A DNA stretch of 64,000 bases from Annona cherimola (lineage: Eukaryota; Streptophyta; Magnoliopsida; Magnoliales; Annonaceae). Shown here piece after piece: positions 23,434-35,360 of the stretch. The first letter of the stretch is position 1. The number at the start of each line of letters is the position of its first letter. Both the position numbers and the translations under genes were made by a program. Where the stretch lies: contig CM059972.1 of NCBI GenBank assembly GCA_030490835.1, positions 4,308,264 to 4,372,263 of the forward strand. The letters are read 5' to 3'. The notes beneath the pieces were generated by a model. The model had not been told where the DNA came from, searched no databases, and saw only the letters and a program-made list of their open reading frames with translations.

Positions 23434-24679
23434 TTAGGTTAATTGAAAAAATATATAATATTTAAAAAACCTACAAAGTCTAAACATTTGGGCCAAATGG
23501 TTTGGAAATAAGGATTTGAATATTTTTCAACAAAAGTGCCTGCTGCCGCCAGGAATGAATTAACAAGAAAAGAATAGTCAAAAGAATATTCCTGATCATT
23601 TGCTTAAATAACATTTCTGTGAATATATGCCTATGCATATATAGCGTTGTTTTGAAGCTTTCTAGATATTATCATCTTCGAAACAGATGGGTTGTGTTGT
23701 TTTGAAGAAGTATATACTATATCTAATATTTTTACAAGGACGGCGGACACAAGGCGAAAACTTTAAGAAATTTTTTTTGATGAGTGGGTGGGAATCCCGC
23801 CATTTTGGTCAAAAGACTACAATTTAAAGTAATGAAATAAAAAATAGATGGATTTTATGTGAAATATTAGATAATAATACAGAAAAATTAGGATAATCAT
23901 AAAGATTTGCCTTCAATACTAACTACTAGCAAATTTATTTCCCCCTTTTATGATAGAATCTCCACGTCTAAATGCATGCAATTGAATCTTTTGAAATTTT
24001 CTACAACCATAATGAGATGTTTTGAATATTTTAAAGCCAATTGTCTTATTCATGATACATGAGCCGTGTTACCATAAGATAAGTTAGAACTTAGGCCCTT
24101 TTTCTTTTAAAATTTTCCATTAAAATGTGGGCCTAATTAAGTCTTCAAATCAGTATATATACTAAATTGTATAGCTTTGAATTTTTGACATAATTTTTAA
24201 ATTTTAAAAAGGAAAATTTTTGGAATTTTCATGCGCCAATGTATGAAATCTCAAATTTGCATTTTGAAATTCAAAAACATGTAAAAAATTCAAAAGGTTA
24301 TACAATTTGGTATATAAACTAATTTCAAGACTTGAGCCCACATTTTTATGAAAAGCTAGCTAGTCTCATTTCTATTAGAAATTAGGTGGCCTACAGGAAC
24401 AAAAAATTGTAGAATCCCCTTAGAAATTAATACCTTTTATCTTACATAAGTTATAGCAACATGCAACCGCACCCGTCGGAATTAATGATAAATTGTTACT
24501 TTTGGGAACATGACAGGCACACATTCCTGTCCACCTGCTGAACGGCTCGGATGGTGTCTAAACATTCTCCATCTTCCAAACCATTGAATACAACTGTTGC
24601 ATGTGCACGGCAGCTCAACCCATCCAACCACCAAAAAATATTCTCTTTGACAAAAAAGTAATTTGTAAATATATTTATA
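23434..24679. other. Intergenic, no gene seen
   Basis: AT-rich. Around 24110-24350 the sequence contains imperfect inverted segments (AAATCAGTATATATACTAAA and TTTGGTATATAAACTAATTT) that may be the ends of an old foldback element. Confidence 0.4.
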
Positions 24680-25050
24680 TCTTTTTATCATAATTGTAAA
24701 TATGAGTGCATAGCTTTAGATATTGTAAACAACTTCACATACTTTGACTATAATTACAAATATACTCATGTGATTATGACCTTATTATTATACCGTCATA
24801 GCATGAGTATATTTGCAAAGATATACAGATTATGTAAGTATATTTGCAAAAACTAAATATACTCATGTAAGTTGCATATTGTTACAAATATACTTATGTC
24901 ATAATAGTGCAATAATGATATTATAGTAATATAGATATATTTGCAATGACAGTCAAATTATGTGGACTTCATTTGTAATTTTTGAAACCATATAGACGTA
25001 TCTATAATTATAGTCAAATTATATGAATATATTTGAAAATCACCTTAATA
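24680..25050. repeat. Degenerate inverted repeats of an AAATATACTCATG motif
   Basis: Motifs such as ACAAATATACTCATGTG and GCATGAGTATATTTGCAAAG occur repeatedly in both orientations. They resemble the subterminal motif of the Mutator-type hairpins at 25592 and 30421, so this may be a decayed relative. Confidence 0.5.
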
Positions 25051-25071
25051 AGGGTTATAATAATCATGACC

Positions 25072-25235
25072 ACCAAGCAAGTGTCCTGGTGGTAATACCA
25101 GTTAGCGGAAAAACAAGTCATTAATGTTTGAGTCCTACCAATGTTGTATAAGTGATTTTGTAATTCCCCCAAGGTGGGTTGTATTTACAGTTTTCCTTTG
25201 GTGCTGAGATTTTTCAAAAAAAATCTCTTTACGAT
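25072..25235 (+). mobile_element. Possible tRNA-derived SINE
   Basis: The segment has a box-A-like AGTGTCCTGGTGGTAATACC and, about 50 bp on, a box-B-like GTTTGAGTCCTACC, the arrangement of an internal pol III promoter. It ends in a short T/A-rich tail. I found no clear target duplication, and the boxes are imperfect. Confidence 0.45.
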
Positions 25236-25591
25236 ATGAGGATTGAGCGTGCTTGATTGTAATTTCAAATTTCATAAATACTAATAAAAAAGTTAATAAC
25301 AATCATGGTACGCATAACCATTGTCCAACGTCCATTGCAAACAACACTCATTTCTCCTGCCATTCTCAAGGCATCTTTCATCACCAAGCCCAAGAACAAA
25401 TAAGCATGATATCCATTTCCACGAATGGGGGGCTCATCATGTGGACCGTCCACTTCCACATTGCCACGCAGAAAATGGATGATTATGAGCACCAGCAATG
25501 TGAATGCCACAGCCGACAGCTGCGATCTCTCTTCAGAATCCCAAGTCATTATTTCAATCATAAAATCTCTCTCTCCATTAAAAAAAAAAAA

Positions 25592-26992
25592 GGGATTTTC
25601 CCAAATATACCCATTACGTTTGACCATATTTACAAATATGCCCACTACGTATCAGAAATCCCAAATATACCTACTACGTTTTGCCAAAATCCCGAATAAG
25701 CCCACGCCGTCAGTGACCGTTACGTTAAGTGACGGAACCGTTACACAGTGGCTAATAATTTTTCAGAAATGCCCAGATTACCCCTGGCGTGAATAATAAA
25801 AATTGAGCTCGAGTTTCACTTGAAGAGAGCAGTAGCGGGAGAGTGCCCAAGTTGGAAGGAGCGGTGCATCATACGATTAGCCATTTGAGGTATTCATTTT
25901 ATTTTTTTGATGCTTTTAGGCATATCTAAAATTGAAATCATTTATGTTATTGTTAAATATCAACTCCGGATTTTAGATCTTACAGCGTGCGAGATGGTAT
26001 TTCCTTTCATATCATTCCACTGAACCCGAAAGTAGTCTATCATAAATGGTATGGATTATGCCAACCATTGCGCAATAGTTCCATTAATTAAATCCCACAA
26101 TGATATTTTCATTCCGTCTATGCTGTTGTATTTTTAGTATTTTTTTCCGTTGGGTTTGAAAATAATAATTTTTTCCTTCCGTCTATGCTATTATATGTTT
26201 GGTATTTCTTTCCGGTTAATTTCAAAAATGATAATTGCAGAAAGGATACATTTCGTTCTTATTATAACCCATATGCTCTCCTGTCATTCGTCCGTACATA
26301 GGTGATGGAAGGGGACGAAATGCATATGGGTTATAACAAGAACGAAATACATCCTTTCTATAATTATTATTTTTGAAGCCAACTAGAAAAAATACAAAAA
26401 ATACAATAGCATAGATGGAAGGAAAAAATTATCATTTTTGAAACTAACGGAAAAAAATATCAAAAATACAACAGCATAGACGGAAGGAAAAATATTATTG
26501 TGGAATTTAATTGACGGAACCATTGTGCAATGGATGACATAATCCATACCATTTATAACAGACTACCGGGTTCAGTGGAGTGATATGAAAGGAAATACCA
26601 TATCGCACGCTTTAAGATCCAATGTCCGGAGTTGATATTTAATAATAGCATAAATGATTTCGATTTCAGATATGCCCAAAAGCATAAAAAAAATGAAACG
26701 AATACCTCAAATGGCTAGTCGTATGATGCATCGCTCTTTCCTCATTGGGCACTCTCCCGCTACTGCTTTCTTTAAGTGAAACCCGAGCTCAACTTTTATT
26801 ATTCGCGCCAGGGGTAATCTGGATATTTTTGAAAAATTAGTAGCCGCTGCGTAACGGTTCCGTCACTTAACATACGGCGTGGGCTTATTTGGGATTTTGG
26901 CAAAATGTAGTAGGTATATTTTGGATTTCTGAAACGTAGTGGGCATATTTGGGAATATGGTCAAACGTAATGGGTATATTTAGGAAAATCCC
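25592..26992. mobile_element. Large palindromic Mutator-type element, 1.4 kb
   Basis: The left end GGGATTTTCCCAAATATACC and right end GGTATATTTAGGAAAATCCC are inverted copies. The match continues inward for about 680 bp with scattered differences, to a loop of roughly 45 bp near 26292. The flanks are A runs on both sides, compatible with a 9-bp target duplication of A but not provable. Long inverted arms and AAATATACCC-type ends suggest a Mutator-like element with no transposase. Open frames inside lie within the arms, match nothing I know and are incidental. Confidence 0.85.
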
Positions 26993-26999
26993 AAAAAAA

Positions 27000-28231
27000 A
27001 AAAATCCAAAAATACACATTTTATATATACAGAGAGATGAATGGCTTCCATCTGTGGGTCACCTAACAACTTCGATAATGATACGCGGGCGGGGCCACAG
27101 AGGACATACTCCATGGTGGTGTCATTTTCACACGGTCATAACAATGTGCGCTTTTTGGACCCTGCACGGTTAATATATCATAATTAATTGACATGATTCA
27201 GTGTTCCGTTATTTAATTTGATCATTGCCAATGTTCAACTGTTTTTGCTAAAAAAGATAAAATTTTCACTTGCAACAAAAACTATGAATGAATCCAAAGC
27301 CGTTGTTTATATATATAAAAATATTCATTCATTCCATAAGGAAAAACTCGTTTCAATTTATATTCCAAAAATATTATATAATTACTTTTCCAAATGGGCT
27401 ATTTGTGTTTGCCTCTCTATTTTTTGTGAATTTATAATTTCGATTAATTGGTTCAATTTAACCCATTCGTCATTAAAATTACAATTTAAATTACCATTAT
27501 ATAGCGTTGATCATTCTAAGCAAGCCATAAAATTAACTTTCACTTAAATTTTGAATTCGTTATTTTTTTATGGGTGAATATGTTATTTAGATAAACTTAA
27601 TAAGTAGGGGTATTTTTGTCCGATAACAATTATGGAGAAATTTTTTAAAAATCATTGGAAATTATTATTATCGATATTTCTAAATTATCTGAAAATACTG
27701 ATGAGATCGCTTACGTATGCAAGATTAAGCTATGTCTGGAAAAGTTGATTACAAATTTTTTCGTTCTTACGAAGATTTGTTTAAGTTTTCAACAAAACAA
27801 TTTCGAATAATCTCCAAAAAAAAATTAGTGGTTTCGGTTTAATCAAAATATTATCATAAGCTATTAAAAAAAAAAAAACAATGGGAGGTGATCAGATTTT
27901 GGTATGCGAGCTTGCAGCATATATTAAAATCATTCCTCCTAATTAATTATTACAGAGGAGGGGATAAAGGAGCAGAGGGGTTGGTGTTTGGCTCGGTGGA
28001 AACACGCAATGGAGTGGGGACGGCGGTGATGATGTGTTCTCATCTCGTGCGAAAGCATTGCCTGGGGCTGATGCAAGCACTTGGCAGGCCGCTGACGCCT
28101 GGTTAATTAATGACAGGTTATTAATTCATCTGATGTAGTTAATTAATTAATCAGAGTTTCATTTTAATCTATCATAATAAGGCCCCATTTTGTATTTACT
28201 TTTCAATTAGTAGTTTCTAAATTTCAAGTAT
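27000..28231. other. Intergenic, no gene seen
   Basis: Mostly AT-rich. A GC-richer segment at 27950-28110 is open in one frame but its translation is not recognised. It may be a unique non-coding transcript or old insertion. Confidence 0.4.
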
Positions 28232-28638
28232 TGTAACGCCTCGGCCCAATTGTCGCAGGTATTGTCCGCTTTGGGCCTTAGCCTGCACGGTTTTGTTCTT
28301 TTGGGTACGCTGAATGTATCCCGAAAGGCTACCCCGAAAGGCGCCTCGACAGAGTTACCAGCGGCCTCCACTTATAGCCCAGACTCCATTCTTCATCTTA
28401 ACCGATGTGGGATGTTACATCCACCCCCCTTGGGGCTCCAGCTACTTCCGGCTCTGATACCATTTGTAACGCTCCGGTCCAACTGTCGTAAGTATTGTCC
28501 GCTTTGAACCTTAGCCCACACGGTTTTGTCCTTCTTGGTACCTTGAATGTACCCAAAAGGCTCATCGACATAGTTATCAGTGACCTCCACTTATAGCCCA
28601 GACTCCCTCCTTCATCCTAACTGATGTGGGATGTTACA
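28232..28638 (-). mobile_element. Complete TRIM retrotransposon
   Basis: A terminal-repeat retrotransposon in miniature on the minus strand. Read on that strand, a first LTR (28638 to 28465, 174 bp) begins TGTAACATCCCACATC and ends GTTACA. It is followed after two bases by a primer-binding site TGGTATCAGAGCC (methionine tRNA type), then a purine tract AAGGGGGGTGGA. The second LTR (28419 to 28232, 188 bp) follows. AGTAT flanks the element on both sides (28227-28231, 28639-28643) as a perfect 5-bp target duplication. The internal domain is only 45 bp. The LTRs differ by many substitutions and indels, so the insertion is not recent. There is no coding capacity. Confidence 0.95.
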
Positions 28639-28649
28639 AGTATATACAT

Positions 28650-30300
28650 GCATGTCCGAGAGAAATGGGATTTATGGTCTTTGAATCAAAGTTGGGCTGT
28701 TAGCCTGTTATTGGAATGTCAAAATGGCCACTGCTGCTCGTGCTTAGATAACCGTACATCCGCTGTACTTTAACTAGTACCACATCGACAAAGCTCAAAT
28801 CAACTTCCATGCAAATTTTTCTTTTCGCTAAAGGCTATTTGTTTTCTGATTTTGCAATCTATGTTCCATAATTATTAATTTTGTAAACAATCTTTAAAAA
28901 AAAATCCTACGTACTGCTAAATGCTGTAAGAATTTCTAACCGGAAGTGATATTTGATCTATGAAACTTTTTTTTTATGAACTATCTATGAAACTTTGGAG
29001 CATTCGATTTTAATTAAAATTTGTGACCCAACTATGCACATTCAAAACCCACTTATAAACATTCAAAATTTTCAATGACATCCTTACGTCATGTCATATC
29101 CAATAATTTTAATATTTAATGGATTCAATAATGGTACAAACTTTAAAATTTTAAATTTATTAAAAGAGCATTGATATTCATGCCAATAAAAAAAATAAAT
29201 TATTTTCATTTATGTCAAAAACTTTAAAAATCTTTTATTCATGTAAATATTTTCTGTATCAATTTCATATATGTCAGTACTACTAACTATTGTTAGATTT
29301 TTGAAGTTAAATGCATTGTGAGTTGATAAAAATGCTCTTGACATGTACGTATGGTCAATTTTAGCAAATTTTTGTTCATTGATAGCTTATCTAATTTTAA
29401 AATCAAACACCAATGGTCAATATCACGATAAACGAAATTGATTTGAAAAAGCTCCGGCATGAATGAAAGATTTTAAAATCATTTAAGTAAATAAAAATAA
29501 TTTAGTTTTTTATTGGTACGGATGTTAATGTCCCTTTATTAAATTATTTGCACTTATCATCTTAAAATTTAAAACATTGGTATATGTCCATCGTCTATCA
29601 TTAATGTAAGTTGGTCTTTGCATCTGTTTTAATTTTTAGTAAAGGCTGCTTTAATTTTTAGAATCTTTCTATGATGTTTTTTTTTTTTTTTCCCTTTTTC
29701 TAGCTAGACACATACAAGTTGCTGAATTAAGCATAGTGGTGGATAGTGAAAGAAAAACGCATGGGGGCCTGAATGATGAGCGTACGTGTCATCACAAATA
29801 TATATAAAAGAGTGGGCTCCACGCATGCATCCGTCGTGTGATGCATAAATAGATTGTGCAATTCATGAACCTCACCAAAGCCGAACACACCATTATTATT
29901 TCTCCAAGAGTCATATGTCCAATTACACCAAACCGAAATCAAATGGACCTACGATGTTCCACCCCAACCGGCAACAATTAATGATAGAAATGCCTGACCA
30001 AGATGCCCCAACACCTTTACCCAGGTATCTCTCTTATTAGTTAATTGCTCGGTATAATAATGAAAATGCCCGGCAACCCCCACGTTAGAAAAACAACTTC
30101 TTAGATAACTCATCTTTTACCACCTTCATTATGTCTCATTTCTTTAGGTTTGAGTAATAGTCTTTTATATGGTAGTTACACGCGCAATCTAATCTATACC
30201 AGTTCCACCTTGGTCACTGATCATAAATTCCCTCCATCTATTGTGTGCAAAATTATTAATATCATTATGGGAATTGCATCATTTGCTTGGTATCATTGTA
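28650..30300. other. Intergenic, no gene seen
   Basis: AT-rich with long poly(T) near 29680-29693. A segment at 29160-29560 contains inverted motifs (CATTGATATTCATGCCAAT and TTGGTACGGATGTTAATGTC), suggesting an old foldback element. No gene was seen. Confidence 0.4.
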
Positions 30301-31020
30301 GATGGGCCAAATCTACAAAGTACAAAATTTATATAATGAAAATGATTTAAAAATTGTATTTACAACTTATATACTATCCGTACAAAATATTATTCCTATG
30401 TGGATAAATTATTGTATAAAGAAGGGTTAATTTCAAATATACCCACTACATTTGCCCTTAATTACAAATATACCTATCAAGTTTGAAAACTTTCACATAT
30501 ACTAATTAAGTATTTCATTAATTTTAAATATACCAAATATGACAGTTATGAACGTTTAATAATCTTAAAATTCTAAAATACTCCTAATTGATCTAATAGT
30601 TATCGTGATTTATGTCATATTCAGACCATTAAAACTTATTCTGTCTAGCTTTCCTTTCATATTAGATGTATTTTCATCATATTGTTCAACTTCTATTGTA
30701 GTTGAACGATTATTATTATTAAATAATAAGGGGTATTTTGGACATTTGATATAATGAATAACAATGATTTTTAATTGTATCCGGCTGAATAAATATTGAT
30801 AAAATTTTACCACACTTAGTGGTATATGTGAACATTTTCAAACTTAGTGGGTATATTTGTAATTAAAGACAAATATAATAGTTATATTTGAAATTAACCT
30901 TATCAAGTATCGTTATATTTTCATAAATATGTAAATAAAATTAAACATTTTATAATTTACACATGCATATATTCTTAACCAAATATTACTTATATTTTTT
31001 TTTAATTAAATGAAACTTTA
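30300..31020. mobile_element. Family A/C-type element split by a Mutator-type hairpin
   Basis: Family A/C sequence to about 30420 (ending GGATAAATTATTGTATAAAG) resumes at about 30905 (AAGTATCGTTATATTTT). The two parts match a continuous stretch in the copies at 2800 and 53510. The inserted hairpin is described separately. Confidence 0.6.
30421..30902. mobile_element. Mutator-type hairpin element, about 480 bp
   Basis: The left end AGGGTTAATTTCAAATATAC and right end TATATTTGAAATTAACCTT are inverted. Arms of about 100 bp contain ACAAATATACC and AAGTTTGAAAA in mirrored positions. Ends and motifs resemble those of 25592-26992 and 36890-37335. Confidence 0.72.
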
Positions 31021-31029
31021 TTTCCTAGT

Positions 31030-33917
31030 TGAATAAATTGTGTTAAATATAATGATGAAGTGAATTTTTGACCAATTATAAAAAAGCGGATGGAATTATA
31101 TGAAACCATGTGCTACATATTTAACATAAAAACCATTTCCAATGTGTATTTTTTGAAGGTCAATCCAATCAATCGAGGTTTTAAATTTCGAAACACGGAT
31201 TGCGTGTGAACAAAAGAGTCCGCATGTGCATGGCAAGATCACGCAGGTGGTCAAACCATTGCAGGGCAAGACAGGAAGAAGTCCTATAGTTTTATATACT
31301 CGGATTTTATATTACGACTAATACACGTCTCCAGATCTTTTATCTACAAAATTAATTAAAAAACGTTGGTATGCATGGAAGTAGCATTTAAGTACGCTCA
31401 ATTGAATTGATGATTGATTGGTTGGTGGCGCTGGTGTGATAGATCAACCAGATTATCGTACCAAGATTAGCCCGTGGACCTGGTGTGATAGCTCAACCAT
31501 TACACCCTCCTAATTAAAACATTTTATTCCTTTTTTTTTTTTTTTATCATTCCTTCGCTCACGACAAACTCTTTTCATCAATCGTTAAACAAATTAAAAA
31601 ATACATTAATTTTTGTATAAAAGTCATTGAAAATATGAACAATAAAGAAAATCGAGATTATCCAAAGTAGTTAAGTTCATATGGCGAAAAAGAAAATGGA
31701 GTTCAAAAAAAGATATTTGTAAAATAGACTTTATAAATTTACTTCATTGCAAATTCTCTTTTATATTTAAATAGTTATAAAATAGACTTCCTAATTATTG
31801 AAAAGTGCAAAATAAATTCATACAAGGAAAATACTTCCTGTTGAGTTGGACTGGGATGAATTTGGACTGGAATTTCCGATTATAAAAAGTAATTTTGTCG
31901 CGACAGATATACATCACATTATAGTTTGTGCAGTGAAAAGTATAGATAACAATGAGAAAAAAAAATAAATTATTATATATCGGAAAAAGAAATTCCATAT
32001 TGGAGTTAGATAAAATTTCCTGGAATCCCATTTTTGAGTAGTTGAACAGCCTTTATTTGCCAACAGCAGTGAAGACTTTGACGTTGCAGCCCTATTTTGG
32101 GCTTCTTTGATGATAAATTAAAATTTCAATCCACCTAGTTTTATTTTAAACTATTTATTTTATTATGACATTAAAAATAAGTTTAATCACATTTTTGGTA
32201 GCTCATACATGCTTGAAAAGATTTATAATTATGCGTCAAACATGAATTTGATTTAGATACATTCCATATTTATTAGAATACTATAATAGAAAATTATAAT
32301 AATTCAATTAGTCATTCATCTATATAGAAACAATGTTTTAGATGATATAAATACTGATTATCAGCTTTTAAGTGGATATATAAATGGAATAATTTTATTA
32401 TATTATTTGTATACTTTTATTAAATTGAGTGATGCAAACATTTGATTTGGATCAAATTTAACTTTTAAAATAAATAATAATTTTCTATGTAGTGAGAAAT
32501 TTGAATTTTGACATAATTATTAAGGTGAGCCTAAAATTAAATAGTAACTTTATCACTTAGATGATAAAATGGTTGGCGTGAGTAAGTCAAGAGTTAGTAC
32601 GATAAAAGATTTAAAGTTTGAAATTGGATAAAGCATTTGCCTAATTACTTCCCTCCGAAAGTTGTCCTCTATAATTTTACTGATAATTCAAAATAGGTGA
32701 CTTGTATTTCATCACAACCTTCGTTGGAATATCCAAAGATAAAGCACAGCTCTTTTGTGGCTAACCAAACCGACCGAGAGCCACTTACGTTACGTGTGAG
32801 CTTGAGGGAGACGTGAACCTAAAACCCCACTTGTCAAAAATATATGTGCGGCGGCACCTGCTTTGCTTTCATCAGCGGCTGGAAATGGACGGCACGGATC
32901 GCACGATCAGACGACCGACTCATGTGGACGGTGGGTGGAGATCGAAGTGGGGAAACAGACCCGTGAGCGTGAGCAGAAAACAACATTTTCACTGGTGCCT
33001 TTTTTTTTTTTTTTTTTCTTTTTCTCCTTTCCCACGTGGCACTCCATGCTCTCCTTCTGCTTCATCCTGACAATGTGGGATGATGGAATCATTCATTTCC
33101 CTTGTTCATTACATGCTCTGGAATAGCATCCCACTCGATGCACGAACAAACATTTATTATTGGGAACTGCTTCATTAGCTGGTTCCTGTGAAAAATGATG
33201 ACTGCAAATAATTAATTTTAACGGTGAATTCTATTTTTAAAAAGTAATTTGAGACTTATTTGCTGTGATGCGGATTGTAACATTCCAAGTTCGCTGCGAG
33301 AAATTGTATCATCAGAATAGGTCCCATTTTTATGTGTTAATCAAATCCAATTCATTCAATAGTTTTATCGTTATGCATTTAGTTAAGACAATAAAAATTA
33401 TCCAACGCATGATTTGTATTATTTTCAAAATTAAGAATTATTTAAATATGATTTTAAAAGTTATTAAAAGTTATTTATTCATTATAAGAACCCTATGATT
33501 TTATTGCAATATCTAAGCTATCTAAAATATTCATTATGCCTATGAACCATTTATAATGATTCGGACTATAGGCTTAGAATAAGAATAACATGGAATTTTA
33601 CATTTAAGATCTTTACTCTAATTTTTCATTTTTCAATATAACTTTTTATACTTTCAATACCATTTTTCTCATTTTTAATACGTATCATTGCTTTCTTATT
33701 ATTTTTTATCTTATCCCAATCCCTTGGATCATCCTAAACTAGCCATTAAGGTCATATATGATTTTATAATATTCTATTATGATTAATATAATAAATCGTG
33801 TTGAAGACAATAGTTGGATTCAATTTAATATGAATCTTCAAGATAGAAGCTAAACTAACTACATTCTATGGATCGATTTACTTTGATAGCCCGGCTTTAT
33901 TTTAAAATATTGTCTCC

Positions 33918-33960
<43 letters not shown>

Positions 33961-35360
33961 GAATCACATATTTTTCCCTAAATTGTTATTCGGAGAGAAC
34001 AATTCCAAAATCAATTATATTTTGAAGTATATTCTAAAATTCTTCAACATTTCAAAACTTGAGGAGAGTTAATTATTGACACTCAAATCTATGTTGATCT
34101 GGCCAAGCTTTCCACCGTCATTTCGTTTTGCCTTTTCACTACACCTTTTTTAGGTTTACCTTTTCCTTTCTTTTACTCCACTTTATGGGTTTTATTATTT
34201 TTTCCTTCTCTTCTTTAACCATCCCTCGCATATTGGAGCAATATCTGGGACCCACAATCACAGTGACAGTGCTTGAGAATTGGTACGCTACATTACTCTA
34301 ATTACGGACACTTGTCTATTGAAGTGGGATAGTCAATTGTGGTGTATTTTCATTTTCCGCGTTCATTGATGTCAACCACTCCATTAGTAAGGCAATCAAA
34401 TTAAGTACACCAGCTTTTCGAGGATACGCGGTCTCATGCAGAAATTATATGCATAGATTATATCCTAAAAACCTTATGCCAGCCATTCTGCGAGATATAA
34501 AAATTAATTTCCGGGAATGTCATCAAGTCGATATATTTTAAAAGCATTTTGGGAGTCAAGGTTTCTTCCATAGACAGGAAAACACCTGTATCCCATGTTC
34601 ATCCATGTTCGAGCCACCCTTCTTTTTTCTTTTTTCTTTTTTCTTTTTCTTTAATTTGACCCAACTACCTCGCTTTAGATTTTTCCTTCATAATTAAACT
34701 ATGAACTCTGTTCAGCCCACTTGCATTTATGATCAGACATTTAAGTGGACACCACCTTCAATTCTTCCACCTTTGGAGCTCATCTACACTTTCCAACCCA
34801 TCCAGACCCTTCATCAGGGAGGCCTCCGATATCAATCTTAAGGCCTATTCCCGAGTACATTAATGGAGTGAAATTAGTCCTTTCTAAAAAATACTTTCTG
34901 ATTTTTAATATATAACAAATTTGATTTTCCCATTTTCAATACTACGTACTTTTCTATTTTTCATTATATTTTTTCATTTTTAAATACGTAATAACTTTTC
35001 CTCGTCTCTTATCTTATTTATCCCTTTATATACCTCCGACCTTATTTAATCGAGTTGCAAACATATTAATTCAATCTCGAGTATAAGGGTTGTCTTCTGT
35101 CGATCAATAGTATAAGGGCCATATTTTTCAATCAAATTTAATTAATCTTAGAAATCAAAAGAGACGCCTAAACCCGTTTAAAATTCTGGTTAGGTTGACC
35201 AATCTCTATTTGCACTCCTAAGTACGTACACTAAAAGAAGACGAAAAGGTTGAGAAATTGATATCGCATTACACACATATATTTGCTAAATGTTGGAGGG
35301 TGCATGGCTAGAGGACTTATCTGAATGGTCCAAGTAGTTTTCTTAATATTCCTCTCTTTA
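31030..35360. other. Gene-poor AT-rich interval
   Basis: No supported gene in over 4 kb. A GC-richer island at 32800-33130 is open in several frames but gives no recognisable protein. A TA microsatellite lies at 33923-33956 and poly(T) at 31535-31546. Segments at 33590-33720 and 34870-35040 share TTTTTCATTTTTAATAC-type sequence and may be old MITEs. Confidence 0.45.

Noticed and set aside
25072..25235. tRNA gene
   Set aside because: Box-like motifs are present but no cloverleaf with paired acceptor and anticodon stems can be drawn.
25253..25796. Overlapping open frames on both strands near 25.3-25.8 kb
   Set aside because: They overlap the SINE-like segment's flank and the palindrome's left arm. 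No family is recognisable and both strands are equally open.
27888..28106. Possible small gene or microRNA precursor
   Set aside because: The frame is not recognised, and I saw no known microRNA sequence or convincing stem.
28232..28638. Cassandra-type TRIM carrying 5S rRNA sequence
   Set aside because: The LTRs share the TGTAACATCCCACATC start, but I see no 5S box A/box C sequence in them.
32813..33126. Possible gene in the GC-richer island
   Set aside because: Translations in all frames are unrecognised, and a long poly(T) run interrupts the region.
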